Origin: Adhaeribacter aerolatus
Lineage (GTDB): Bacteria; Bacteroidota; Bacteroidia; Cytophagales; Hymenobacteraceae
Length of the DNA: 38,667 nucleotides
Reading direction: 5' to 3'
NCBI RefSeq assembly: GCF_007991635.1
Contig: NZ_BJYS01000055.1
Coordinates: forward strand, 1-38,667
Shown: piece by piece, positions 18,513 to 26,697 of the stretch
How positions within the stretch are numbered: position 1 is the first letter of the stretch
Layout of the letters: every line of letters begins with the position of its first letter
Made by a program: the position numbers and the translations under genes
Notes under the pieces: model-generated
Databases searched by the model: none
Told to the model about the DNA's origin: nothing
Seen by the model: only the letters and a program-made list of their open reading frames with translations

Positions 18513-19856
18513 TTAAACTTTGGGTTCCCATCCTTTCTGATATTCGCGGCTCCAATATTTCAGGGCATCCTTATCGTTCAGGATATGGCCATTTTTAGGG
18601 TCGATGTTAAGCGCCCGGCCGGTACGCTGGGCAATATTGCCTAACTGCACCAATAAGGTACTCTGGTGACCACTCACAATGTCGGAGTTCAGTTTAGCCC
18701 CCGAGCGAATGGCATCAAAAAAGTTGTTAATATGAATGGCATCCAGCACCTGGGAAGGGTTGGTTAAGCTACGCGGATCTACCTTTACATCATTCTTCAC
18801 GTCTTTTATTACTTCGTTTTTTAAATTAAAGATGGTATAGGCATTGCCGCCGCCAATAAATAAAGAACCGGTTTCACCGTAGAAAATAACCCCCACCGAA
18901 GAACCTTCGATAGGCTTGCCGTTACAGCTTCTGCCCTCCCAGGAAATAGAAGTATTATTATCAAACTCCAGATTGATTACCTGGGTATCCGGCGTTTGCC
19001 AATCGTCTTTGTAATGATAACGCCCACCAGCGGAAGTAACCCGGGTTGGATAATCTACGCCTAAACCCCAGCGCGCCAGGTCTACCATGTGCGTGCCGTT
19101 GTTTAAGGCTTCGCCGGTACCCCAGTTCCAGAACCAATGCCAGTTATAATGTACCACGTTGTCTTTATACGCTTGGCGTGGGGCCGGCCCTTGCCATAAA
19201 TCGTAATTTAACCACTCGGGCACGGCGGTTTCTTTACCTACTCCAATAGACTGGCGGTTGTTCGTATACCAGGTTTTAGCAAAATAAGGGCGGCCAATCG
19301 CGCCTGCTTTTAATTCGTTAATGCCGGCAATAACATTGGGCCAGGAGCGGCGCTGATTACCCATTTGCAATACTTTGTTGTATTTTTTGGCCGCCGCCAT
19401 TACCATTTCACCTTCGTTCGGGTTGTGACTGGCGGGCTTCTCTAAATAAACGTGCTTGCCGGCTTTACAGGCCAGAATAGCGGCCGGTGCATGCCAATGG
19501 TCGGGGGCGGTTACAATTAAGGCATCCAGGTTTTTATCTTCCAAGGCTTTCCGGAAATCGCCTTGCTCTTTGGGTTTCTTTTTCTGAACTTTTTCTACGG
19601 CCGCCACAAACTTCTGCGAAGCCCTGGAATCTACATCGCAGGAATATAAAACTTCACAGTTAGGTTGGCTGGCAAAGTTTGTTCCTACGGCCAGTCCCCG
19701 GGCATTTACACCCATGCTGGCCACCATAATCCGGTCGTTAGCGCCTAATATTCGGCCATAGCTTTTGGGGCTGAATCCTGGTAATATACCACCAAACGAC
19801 AAGGCGGCTGTGCCTAAAGCTGCTTTTTTAATGAATTCTCTTCTGGTATTTTCCAT
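18513..19856 (-). CDS. TAT-exported Gfo/Idh/MocA oxidoreductase with long C-terminal domain
   Basis: A 447-residue protein with a twin-arginine signal (NTRREFIKKAALGTAALSFGG). The NAD-binding half begins RIMVASMGVNARG and holds VTAPDHWHAPAAILACKAGK and VYLEKPAS (active-site Lys near residue 140). The C-terminal half has LNNGTHMVDLARWGLG near 254, with the conserved His and Asp. Length and the WLNYDLWQGPAPRQAY block match the large group common in Bacteroidota and Planctomycetes. Such exported proteins are linked to glycan catabolism, some to 3-oxidation of glycosides, but the reaction here is unknown. It lies 38 bp downstream of the other Gfo/Idh/MocA gene, so the two are co-transcribed and may act in one pathway. 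Confidence 0.9.
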   Translation of the reverse strand: MENTRREFIKKAALGTAALSFGGILPGFSPKSYGRILGANDRIMVASMGVNARGLAVGTNFASQPNCEVLYSCDVDSRASQKFVAAVEKVQKKKPKEQGDFRKALEDKNLDALIVTAPDHWHAPAAILACKAGKHVYLEKPASHNPNEGEMVMAAAKKYNKVLQMGNQRRSWPNVIAGINELKAGAIGRPYFAKTWYTNNRQSIGVGKETAVPEWLNYDLWQGPAPRQAYKDNVVHYNWHWFWNWGTGEALNNGTHMVDLARWGLGVDYPTRVTSAGGRYHYKDDWQTPDTQVINLEFDNNTSISWEGRSCNGKPIEGSSVGVIFYGETGSLFIGGGNAYTIFNLKNEVIKDVKNDVKVDPRSLTNPSQVLDAIHINNFFDAIRSGAKLNSDIVSGHQSTLLVQLGNIAQRTGRALNIDPKNGHILNDKDALKYWSREYQKGWEPKV

Positions 19857-19894
19857 TTAATTTTTGGTGAGTGGATTTATAAATTTCTTTTTGT

Positions 19895-20911
19895 TTAAGA
19901 CCTTGATTTCTGCATTACACTTTGGATGGTTACCGATTTGCCGCCCTGCCGTTTACTCTCGTCGGCGGCTTCCATAAAAGCATATATTTCCAGGGTTTCT
20001 TCGGGCTTTACCGGCAAGTTGCCCGTTTGAAAGAATTTAACGATTTCGGATAATAAAGCATTATAGCCGCCGTAAGGGCCCAGTGACATATTTCCTTTTT
20101 CTCCGTAAACGGTACCGCCATAATCATGCTTACCATTGCGGGTACCCCGGAAGGTTCCTACCCGACCATCTTCCCAGATGCCCACCACTATTTCGGTGTT
20201 TTCGGTCTGGGTGCGGGTAACGCTCTTACAGCCGGTACCCATTAAGGTAAAGAGCGACTCTACGCCGTGAATGCCGTACCAGAATAAATCCGGGTGTGAT
20301 TTTTCTATGGTGGCCGGGCTGTAGGTATCGGCTCCGAGTATTTTACCCACCTTGCCCTGCGCTGCTTCCTGTACACTGGGCATATAGCGCAACGAAGAAG
20401 TAGAAAAAACCGGAACTTTGTACTGCTTAGCGGCATCGTAAATGGCTACAGTGTCGTGCAAAGAAGCGGCCACCGGTTTATCAATAAACATAGGCTTACC
20501 GGCTTTTAACACCTGCATGGCTTGTTCCAGGCGCGGGCGACCATCATTGGTTTCGAGCAAAACCACATCTACTTCTTTTAGTAAGGCCTTAATAGAATCA
20601 ACAATTTTAACCCCGTGTTTTTTTACCTCTTCTGTATAGCCAGGTATGCGCTTTGTGCTGGATTCAATATCAGTGCTGCCCTGGGGATAAGCGGCCACTA
20701 CTTTGTAACCGTAGTAAGTATCACCGGCATCTGCCTTGTTCAGTTCTTTGGTAAAAGCCGTACTGTGCGATGTATCCAAGCCAATTATTCCCACCCGGTT
20801 GCCTTTCTCTTTAACCCAGACGGGTGCAGCACTCAGGTTAAATCCCAAGCCAATGCCGGCCACTGCGGCGGTTTTAATAAAATTCCTTCGGTTATAAGGT
20901 TGGTCCATCAT
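19895..20911 (-). CDS. TAT-exported Gfo/Idh/MocA-family oxidoreductase
   Basis: A 338-residue protein with a twin-arginine signal (NRRNFIKTAAVAGIGLGF). The Rossmann half begins RVGIIGLDTSHSTAFTKEL, with FIDKPVA near residue 144 carrying the conserved Lys. The C-terminal half has FWYGIHGVESLFTLMGTG near 215, where the His is expected in the substrate pocket. The GLDTSHS loop and shorter length place it in a different subgroup from its neighbour at 18513. Substrate unknown; a sugar or uronate derivative is plausible from the context of sulfatases and a lyase-like fragment. A methionine at residue 2 gives an alternative start with no effect on the signal. Confidence 0.88.
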   Translation of the reverse strand: MMDQPYNRRNFIKTAAVAGIGLGFNLSAAPVWVKEKGNRVGIIGLDTSHSTAFTKELNKADAGDTYYGYKVVAAYPQGSTDIESSTKRIPGYTEEVKKHGVKIVDSIKALLKEVDVVLLETNDGRPRLEQAMQVLKAGKPMFIDKPVAASLHDTVAIYDAAKQYKVPVFSTSSLRYMPSVQEAAQGKVGKILGADTYSPATIEKSHPDLFWYGIHGVESLFTLMGTGCKSVTRTQTENTEIVVGIWEDGRVGTFRGTRNGKHDYGGTVYGEKGNMSLGPYGGYNALLSEIVKFFQTGNLPVKPEETLEIYAFMEAADESKRQGGKSVTIQSVMQKSRS

Positions 20912-21055
20912 ATTTAATAGGGTTATAATAAAATATTTATCTCTTTTTAAAACTAGTACTCCGATAACTTAATTCCCAGAAAAATCATCTATCAACTGAA
21001 ACACCATTGATTAAAATGATGATAATTTACATAATTTTTATAAATCGGAAGCTGT

Positions 21056-21631
21056 TTAGTTCTCCCAGATTTGGTGATTCGCAATCCGGAAAGCGGCTCC
21101 TTCTTCAAAATCGTACGCATACCCTTGGGCATAATCTTCGGGAATGGTTGCGTTCCGCACCACCATGGTAGGCCCTTTGTAAGCCCGCACAAAAGCAACC
21201 GGCCCGCAGAAGACTTTACTACCATTACCTTCGGATGGACAGGTTAGCTTCCAGGGCTTGTTTCCAAAACCGGGATTATAGGGATAATTGCCGAACTTGC
21301 TAATCTGATTGCCGCACTTTAAATACCCCAGAAATTTAGGCCCGGTGGTCAGCCGGTTGAAGGTGACATCGATGCACCGGGGCAAATCCTGGCCCGGTAC
21401 CATGGCCCACAAGTCCTCGTCGGCTATGGCCACCCAGGGTTGGGCGTTTTCGATGGCTGATTCCTTGAGTTGCCGGGCCCACGCAAACCGCTCGCAATTA
21501 TTGCGTAAATTTTTAATCCGTTCGGCCAAATAATACCCCCCGTACAACCGCGCCGCCAAAATATTATGGGCAACCAACATCACCAGGAACAATCCCCCGA
21601 AGAATGAAACCACGCGGTTATACTTTTTCAC
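21056..21631 (-). CDS. Heparinase II/III-like N-terminal fragment
   Basis: A 191-residue protein starting at GTG, with a hydrophobic N-terminal segment (about 9-27; signal or anchor). From residue 45 it resembles the N-terminal part of heparinase II/III-type polysaccharide lyases: ERFAWARQLKESAI, IADEDLWAMVPGQDLPRCID, LKCGNQISKFGNYPY and PWKLTCP. In those enzymes a second Cys pair follows; here the sequence runs TCPSEGNGSKVFCGPV, so the zinc-type knuckle is damaged. The last residues (AYDFEEGAAFRIANHQIWEN) recall the next conserved block, but the catalytic barrel and beta domains are missing because the frame stops after 191 residues. It is best seen as a truncated remnant or a shortened derivative. 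The resemblance was recognised by eye. Confidence 0.6.
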   Translation of the reverse strand: MKKYNRVVSFFGGLFLVMLVAHNILAARLYGGYYLAERIKNLRNNCERFAWARQLKESAIENAQPWVAIADEDLWAMVPGQDLPRCIDVTFNRLTTGPKFLGYLKCGNQISKFGNYPYNPGFGNKPWKLTCPSEGNGSKVFCGPVAFVRAYKGPTMVVRNATIPEDYAQGYAYDFEEGAAFRIANHQIWEN

Positions 21632-22243
21632 TGATTACTGAATATATAATAAGACGGTCAAAACAAAAATTAAAAAGGTTCGGCAAGGCACCCGTTTGGC
21701 GGTAATTATTAGTTACTGATGAGTTGCAAATACTTTTAAGCCAGCATACCCAACGTGGAAAAGCTTTAAACTTTTTAGTGCTTTACAAAACATATTCACC
21801 GTGTACGTACCCGAATATAAAGCCTTTTTTATTTTTTTCAAATTTCCGGCGCACATTTTATCTTTTTAAACCTGGATTTTTTTTCCTGGGGCCCGGATAA
21901 ACAAAATATTTAACTGATAATCAATTATTAAATTTATAGCGGCCTATAGGAACTACTCACCAAATATAGGAGTGCGGGAGGTTCCTGAATTTTAAGAATG
22001 CGTTAGCACCTAACCATTGCCAGACTGGTTCTTTCAGATAACATTAAATAGTGTGAGAGCCTCATCTAGGCCTGATAAAAAATCAGACTCATTTAGAAAT
22101 ATTGTTTTGGAAAGGTGAAATAAAGAGATTCCGGCTGCCCAATATCCATTCCCGGATTATTCCACCTACCCAATTTAATATTTTCAGCAATCAGGCCGGG
22201 TTATTCCAGCAAGGTTAAATACGATTCCATAAACTTGCCCTTA
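21632..22243. other. Intergenic region, 612 bp, no gene seen
   Basis: This is the largest gap of the glycan locus. No credible ORF was found on either strand. It holds small inverted repeats: AGGAAC/GTTCCT (21948-21953 and 21981-21986) around an inner ACTC/GAGT pair, and CTGAT/ATCAG separated by A residues near 22072-22087. The gap probably contains the 5' region of the heparinase-like fragment. Gene decay is possible, given the truncated neighbour. Confidence 0.4.
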
Positions 22244-23788
22244 TCAGTTGGCTTTTGAGGAGAACTTGGCATCAATAAATTCCCACTCTTTAATATGCGG
22301 ACAACGGTGTTCTTTTTGGGCTATGGCAGCAAATTGCTTTATAATATCCGGGTGCTGGGCAGCTACGTTCTGGTTTTCGCTAATGTCGGTGCTTAAATTA
22401 TACAACTGCCAGGGTGCATCTTTATCCTGCCGCACGTTGGTCCGGATGCCTTTCCAGTTGCCCATCCGGATAGCTACCTGTCCGCCTTTTTCGGGGTATT
22501 CAAAATAAATATAAGGCCGTTTCTGTTGCAGTTGGTCTTTACCAAGGAAGGTAGGCAGCATTGATATGCCATCGTTGGCCGGAGCCTTAACACCTAATAT
22601 ATCGGCTAAGGTTGCCATCATGTCATATTGTACAGATACTAAGTCGCTCACTTTGCCGGGAGCAATTTTACCCGGCCACCGCGCCAGAAACGGCTCCCGG
22701 ATACCACCTTCATATAAATCCATCTTTAACCCCCGCAGTGGCCCGACACTGTTAAAAAACTTGGCCTGTACACCGCCGTTAAAAGTAGCGCCGTTATCGC
22801 TCGAGAACATGATAATGGTATTTTCATCCATTCCCTGTTGTTTAATTACTTCCAATACCCGGCCGATCTGCTTATCCAGATAAGTGATCATGGCGGCATA
22901 AGTGGAGAGGGGATATTTTACCGGAATATAGCCGTTCTGTGCCAGATAAGGCTCTTCTTTAAACTGACCAATGTATTCCTGCACGGCTTCGGGTGGTGCC
23001 TGCAAAGACACGTGCGGCGCTACAAACGGCAGGTACAAAAAGAATGGTTTGCTTTTGTTCTCCTTTATAAACTGCACGGCTTTATCACCCATTTTGGTTA
23101 AAGCGTAGTCTTTACCGATGTAGGAATCGAAATTCGGGTTTTTAGCCGCTTCGGCGGGTTTCGGATGTACGTCCATCACCGGGTTGTTCAGCTTATCCCA
23201 TTTACCGTTTTCCCATAAGTGGGTCGGGTAATAATTATGGGCCTGCTTCTGATCGAGGTAGCCGTAAAAATAATCGAAGCCTTGTTTATTGGGATCACCG
23301 GTATTGGAATGCATACCCAAACCCCACTTGCCAATGGCCCCGGTTTTGTAACCGGCCCGCTGCATTAAATGGCCAATGGTAAACGTACCTTCGGGCAAAG
23401 GCATCTGCCCGCCTTCTAAGTTATCGGCAAAATCGCCCAGCTCGTAATTACCTCTGATGTAGGACCGGCCACCATTACGACCGGTCAGTAACATGCATCT
23501 TGCCGGAGCACATACGGGCGTACTGGTATAATGCTGGGTAAAACGCATTCCCTCTTTGGCTAGGCGGTCCAGGTTAGGCGTTTTAATCTTCTGCTGTCCG
23601 TAAGCTCCTAATTCGGCGTAGCCTAAATCATCGGCATAAATATAAACAATATTGGGCCGACGGCTTTTTTCCGGCAGCAGGTTTTGGCTTTGCTGGGCTT
23701 TTGTATCATTCGAATTTAACAACAACATAAGCAATAATCCTATTGTTGTTTTAATGAATTTTCCGGTTTGTAAATATCTCTTCATCAT
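22244..23788 (-). CDS. Secreted sulfatase (family S1), twin A
   Basis: A 514-residue formylglycine-dependent sulfatase with a signal peptide (about residues 1-31). Metal-binding D53-D54 lie in IYADDLGY. The modification motif is C93-A-P-A-R97 in TSTPVCAPARCMLLTGRNGG, where the Cys becomes formylglycine. Later blocks are GKWGLGMHSNTGDPNKQGFDYFYGYLDQ, KPFFLYLPFVAPH, and the metal site FSSDNGATFNGG. It should cleave sulfate esters from glycans in the periplasm. It is a tandem twin of the gene at 23954-25498 with the same length; a stretch spanning the active site is nearly identical in DNA. The linkage position cannot be read from the residues seen. Confidence 0.95.
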   Translation of the reverse strand: MMKRYLQTGKFIKTTIGLLLMLLLNSNDTKAQQSQNLLPEKSRRPNIVYIYADDLGYAELGAYGQQKIKTPNLDRLAKEGMRFTQHYTSTPVCAPARCMLLTGRNGGRSYIRGNYELGDFADNLEGGQMPLPEGTFTIGHLMQRAGYKTGAIGKWGLGMHSNTGDPNKQGFDYFYGYLDQKQAHNYYPTHLWENGKWDKLNNPVMDVHPKPAEAAKNPNFDSYIGKDYALTKMGDKAVQFIKENKSKPFFLYLPFVAPHVSLQAPPEAVQEYIGQFKEEPYLAQNGYIPVKYPLSTYAAMITYLDKQIGRVLEVIKQQGMDENTIIMFSSDNGATFNGGVQAKFFNSVGPLRGLKMDLYEGGIREPFLARWPGKIAPGKVSDLVSVQYDMMATLADILGVKAPANDGISMLPTFLGKDQLQQKRPYIYFEYPEKGGQVAIRMGNWKGIRTNVRQDKDAPWQLYNLSTDISENQNVAAQHPDIIKQFAAIAQKEHRCPHIKEWEFIDAKFSSKAN

Positions 23789-23804
23789 AGGTTGTAGCTA
23801 AACT

Positions 23805-23814
23805 ATTAGCGCTT
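23805..23814. promoter_or_regulatory. TTAGCGCT box before sulfatase twin A
   Basis: ATTAGCGCTT lies 17-26 bp upstream of the sulfatase start at 23788. The 8-mer TTAGCGCT occurs also before the sulfatases at 23954 (25568) and 36934 (38464). Whether it is a binding site is speculative. Confidence 0.2.
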
Positions 23815-23860
23815 GATTGGTATTTATGCAAGCCAACTTTGCCGGCTTTAACTGGCGGGG

Positions 23861-23936
23861 ATTTACTTCCGCGCCCGATTTTCTACTCAGGAAGGCACGG
23901 AAGAAGCTTCCGCGCCATAGTGAGTATAACCTGAGT
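23861..23936. repeat. Palindromic intergenic repeat C
   Basis: It contains a compact hairpin, GGCACGGAAG (23894-23903) with CTTCCGCGCC (23907-23916), one mismatch and a 3-nt loop. A second CTTCCGCGCC lies at 23866-23875 and can pair with the same arm. Outer arms ACTCAGG (23885-23891) and CCTGAGT (23930-23936) enclose the hairpin. It sits between the two twin sulfatase genes and looks like a REP-type element. Confidence 0.6.
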
Positions 23937-23953
23937 TAGGCAGATGCAATAAT

Positions 23954-25498
23954 TTATTTTGAGGTAAATTTCGGGTCGACAAACTCCCACTCTTTAATAT
24001 GTGGACAGCGGTGCTCTTTCTGGGCAATAGCGGCCATTTGTTTTATAATTTCCGGGTGTTCGGCGGCCAAATCCTTTCTCTCACCAATGTCGGAAGCTAA
24101 ATTATAGAGCTGCCAAGGCGCATTTATATTTTGTTTGATATTGGTTCTAACCCCTTTCCAGTTACCCATCCGGACGGCGACCTGCCCACCCTTTTCCGGA
24201 AACTCGAAATAAATATATGGCCGTTTTTGCTGGCTTTGGTCTTTACCCAGCATAGTAGGCAGCAGTGATATGCCATCGTTGGCCGGGGCCTTTACGCCGG
24301 CTATTTCGGCCAGGGTAGCCATCATGTCGTATTGTACCGATATTAAATCCGAAACTTTATTCGGCTGAATTTTGCCGGGCCAGTTTACAATAAACGGAGA
24401 GCGGATGCCACCTTCGTATAAATCCTGTTTCATACCCCGAAACGGGCCGGCGCTATTAAAAAAATTATCAGTAGCCGCTACCACCGAAGAAGCCGGTCCA
24501 TTATCACTGGAAAACATAATAATGGTGTTCTGATCCAAGCCTAACTTCTTTAATTGTTCCTGCACTAAACCTACTTGTTTATCGAGGTAAGTAACCATGG
24601 CCGCATAGGTAGAAAGCGGATAAAAGGTAGGCACATAATTACTCATGGTCAGGTTTGGCTTCTCCCCGAACAGCTTGATATAATAGTTAATATCGGCATC
24701 CGGTACTTGTAAAGCCGCATGGGGCAACGAGTAAGGCAAGTATAAAAAGAAAGGTGCGTTTTTATTATTCTGCATAAACTGCAGGGCATTATTAGTCATT
24801 TTATCAACGGCGTATTCTTTGCCTTTGTAAACTGCCAGATCTTCCGGGGTTATTTGCTCCTTTGGCTTTGCCGGCTGCTTATGTACATCAACATACGGGT
24901 TGTTTAATTTATCCCATTTACCGTTTTCCCAAAGGTGCGTTGGGTAATAGCTGTGGGCCTGCTTCTGGTCGAGGTAGCCGTAGAAATAATCAAAACCTTG
25001 CTTATTGGGGTCGCCGGTATTGGAATGCAGGCCCAGGCCCCACTTGCCAATGGCGGCGGTTTTGTAGCCGGCCCGCTGCATTAAATGGCCAATGGTAAAC
25101 GTTCCTTCGGGTAAAGGCATCTGCCCACCTTCTAAGTTATCGGCAAAACCACCCAATTCGTAGTTACCTCTGATGTAGGACCGGCCACCATTGCGTCCGG
25201 TCAGTAACATGCATCTTGCCGGAGCACATACGGGCGTACTGGTATAATGCTGGGTAAAACGCATTCCTTCCTTTGCCAGACGATCCAGATTAGGAGTTTT
25301 TATTTTCTGTTGCCCGTAGGCTCCTATTTCGCCATAACCTAAATCGTCGGCGTAAATGTAAATAATATTGGGTTTGCGGCTTTTTTCAACGGCAGGTCTC
25401 CGGGGAGTCTGAGCAGTTAAAGAATTAATCTGACTTAAAAAAATTAGCAGGAATACAAAAACGGAATATCGATAATGAAATAAAAGCTGTTTGACCAT
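23954..25498 (-). CDS. Secreted sulfatase (family S1), twin B
   Basis: A 514-residue sulfatase, tandem paralogue of 22244-23788. It has a signal peptide (about residues 1-29), metal ligands D51-D52, the formylglycine motif C91-A-P-A-R95 and the late metal site FSSDNGPASSVV. Relative to its twin, the region from residue 220 to 340 differs (for example VYKGKEYAVDKMTNNALQFMQ against SYIGKDYALTKMGDKAVQFIK), which could change the substrate pocket while the N-terminal catalytic part stays almost the same. It lies 263 bp downstream of the DUF6528-like gene, after a terminal-inverted-repeat element. The two may attack different sulfate positions or sugars, which is inference. Confidence 0.95.
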   Translation of the reverse strand: MVKQLLFHYRYSVFVFLLIFLSQINSLTAQTPRRPAVEKSRKPNIIYIYADDLGYGEIGAYGQQKIKTPNLDRLAKEGMRFTQHYTSTPVCAPARCMLLTGRNGGRSYIRGNYELGGFADNLEGGQMPLPEGTFTIGHLMQRAGYKTAAIGKWGLGLHSNTGDPNKQGFDYFYGYLDQKQAHSYYPTHLWENGKWDKLNNPYVDVHKQPAKPKEQITPEDLAVYKGKEYAVDKMTNNALQFMQNNKNAPFFLYLPYSLPHAALQVPDADINYYIKLFGEKPNLTMSNYVPTFYPLSTYAAMVTYLDKQVGLVQEQLKKLGLDQNTIIMFSSDNGPASSVVAATDNFFNSAGPFRGMKQDLYEGGIRSPFIVNWPGKIQPNKVSDLISVQYDMMATLAEIAGVKAPANDGISLLPTMLGKDQSQQKRPYIYFEFPEKGGQVAVRMGNWKGVRTNIKQNINAPWQLYNLASDIGERKDLAAEHPEIIKQMAAIAQKEHRCPHIKEWEFVDPKFTSK

Positions 25499-25570
25499 AA
25501 ATAGACACTAAAGAATATATATCATAAATTATTACTTAATCCCCTACCCTTTTTTAAGATAATTTGTTAG

Positions 25571-25704
25571 CGCTGGGGCGAGCTTGTAGCTCGTCTCTTT
25601 CCACCATCCAGACGCTTTAATATGAAACTGAAAAAGGTAAATTTAACCCATAAGCTTCACCAATATTGCAAAAATGGAGGTACGAGCTACAAGCTCGCAC
25701 CAGC
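25571..25704. mobile_element. Small element with 23-bp terminal inverted repeats
   Basis: The left arm at 25572-25594 and the right arm at 25682-25704 are complementary over 23 nt with one mismatch; each contains GCGAGCTTGTAGCTCG. The arms enclose about 87 bp without coding potential. The inner part of each arm (CGAGCTTGTAGCTCG) is itself nearly palindromic. It resembles a MITE or REP-like repeat. No clear target duplication was seen, and no second copy is in the window. Confidence 0.6.
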
Positions 25705-25761
25705 AATTATGTTTCCTATAGGATTAGCTTCTGGAGGAGAGGGTTAGGCCTTAAACTAAAC

Positions 25762-26688
25762 CTATTTATTTTCAACCCACCGCGCTTTATAAACATGCAT
25801 ACCCGGAAAGGCCAAACTTCGAGTCGGATTCAGGAATTTTACATGGTAAGTCCACCAGCTTTCTTCCGGAATGGTAAATATTAGCTGACCGGTTTGAGGG
25901 TGTTTGCCGAAGCTTTTTACATTGGCGGTGCCGGCTAATTCGGGCAGTTTGGTAAATTCCGCGGTTTTAAGGTTAAAAATCCAGGGGTTATCGTGTTCGG
26001 TCAGGAATAAGGCATTGCCATCGGGCGAAAGCTGTAAATCGTGGCCGGATAATCCGGGTATCTTCCATTTTTTTTCCAACTTCAGTTTGGGCGAAGTGCT
26101 GTTCCAGTCCTGTAAAATATATTGCCGTAACTGGTCATAACCCAAGGCATATAATTTTTGCCTTTTGGTATCCCAAACCACGCCGTGGCCCGAATACAAG
26201 CTATCTCTAAATATTACCTTTTCCGGTTGGCTAATATTGAATAAAGCCACGCAGTTACCGCCTTTGGCCGTTGATCCCGCTACCACTACCCTATTATTGG
26301 GTAAAAGTTCGATGGAATGGGCATTGGGCACATGCGCGTAAAAAAGCAGCTTCTTATCGGCCCGGTTAACCAGAGCCACACCCCCGGAGGAAGATGATAT
26401 CAGAATCTGTTTTCCGCCCGCCACGGATTTACTATCGTCTACGGATTTGAAATAGCTGGTCCGGTATTTTTCTGGTAGTTCTTTTACCTCGCGGGCATCC
26501 CACCGCCACACGACGGCCGGTATGCTGTCTTTCGACTTTAGGTAATCCACAATTAAAACCTGGCTGTCGCCGCACACGAGCAGTTCCTGGCTTGGGGCAA
26601 AGGGCCGACTTACAAAAGAAGCCATCCCCAGAATTAATAAAGTTAATAGTGTAAAAGCGGAATATTTTATTTTTGATATTTCTTTCAT
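25762..26688 (-). CDS. DUF6528-like secreted beta-propeller protein
   Basis: A 308-residue exported protein: an N-terminal hydrophobic segment (about 11-28) followed by propeller-like repeats. Segments such as ELLVCGDSQVLIVDYL, GGVALVNRADKKLLFYAHVPNAHSIELLPNNRVVVAGS, GHGVVWDTKRQKLYALGYDQ and GHDLQLSPDGNALFLTEHDN show the strand-turn pattern of blades. The start ELLVCGDSQ fits the DUF6528 family as I recall it. No catalytic residues are recognisable; binding of a glycan or a structural role is possible. It begins 9 bp after the susD stop, so it is almost certainly translated from the SusCD transcript, in the position where many utilization loci carry a surface glycan-binding protein. Confidence 0.75.
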   Translation of the reverse strand: MKEISKIKYSAFTLLTLLILGMASFVSRPFAPSQELLVCGDSQVLIVDYLKSKDSIPAVVWRWDAREVKELPEKYRTSYFKSVDDSKSVAGGKQILISSSSGGVALVNRADKKLLFYAHVPNAHSIELLPNNRVVVAGSTAKGGNCVALFNISQPEKVIFRDSLYSGHGVVWDTKRQKLYALGYDQLRQYILQDWNSTSPKLKLEKKWKIPGLSGHDLQLSPDGNALFLTEHDNPWIFNLKTAEFTKLPELAGTANVKSFGKHPQTGQLIFTIPEESWWTYHVKFLNPTRSLAFPGMHVYKARWVENK

Positions 26689-26697
26689 GCTATCCGG

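Noticed and set aside
18513-19856. A GH109 alpha-N-acetylgalactosaminidase assignment for the long Gfo/Idh/MocA protein.
   Set aside because: It would suit the locus, but the active-site segments I recall for GH109 were not seen; the sequence fits the general exported oxidoreductase group better.
20992-21225. An alternative frame under the heparinase-like fragment, considered as a frameshifted continuation.
   Set aside because: Its translation shows no resemblance to the missing lyase blocks, so a single frameshift does not restore the enzyme.
22196-22243. A short leftward peptide frame (GKFMESYLTLLE then stop) just after the sulfatase stop, as a lost C-terminal tail.
   Set aside because: Only twelve codons long, and the twin sulfatase ends at the same point without such a tail.
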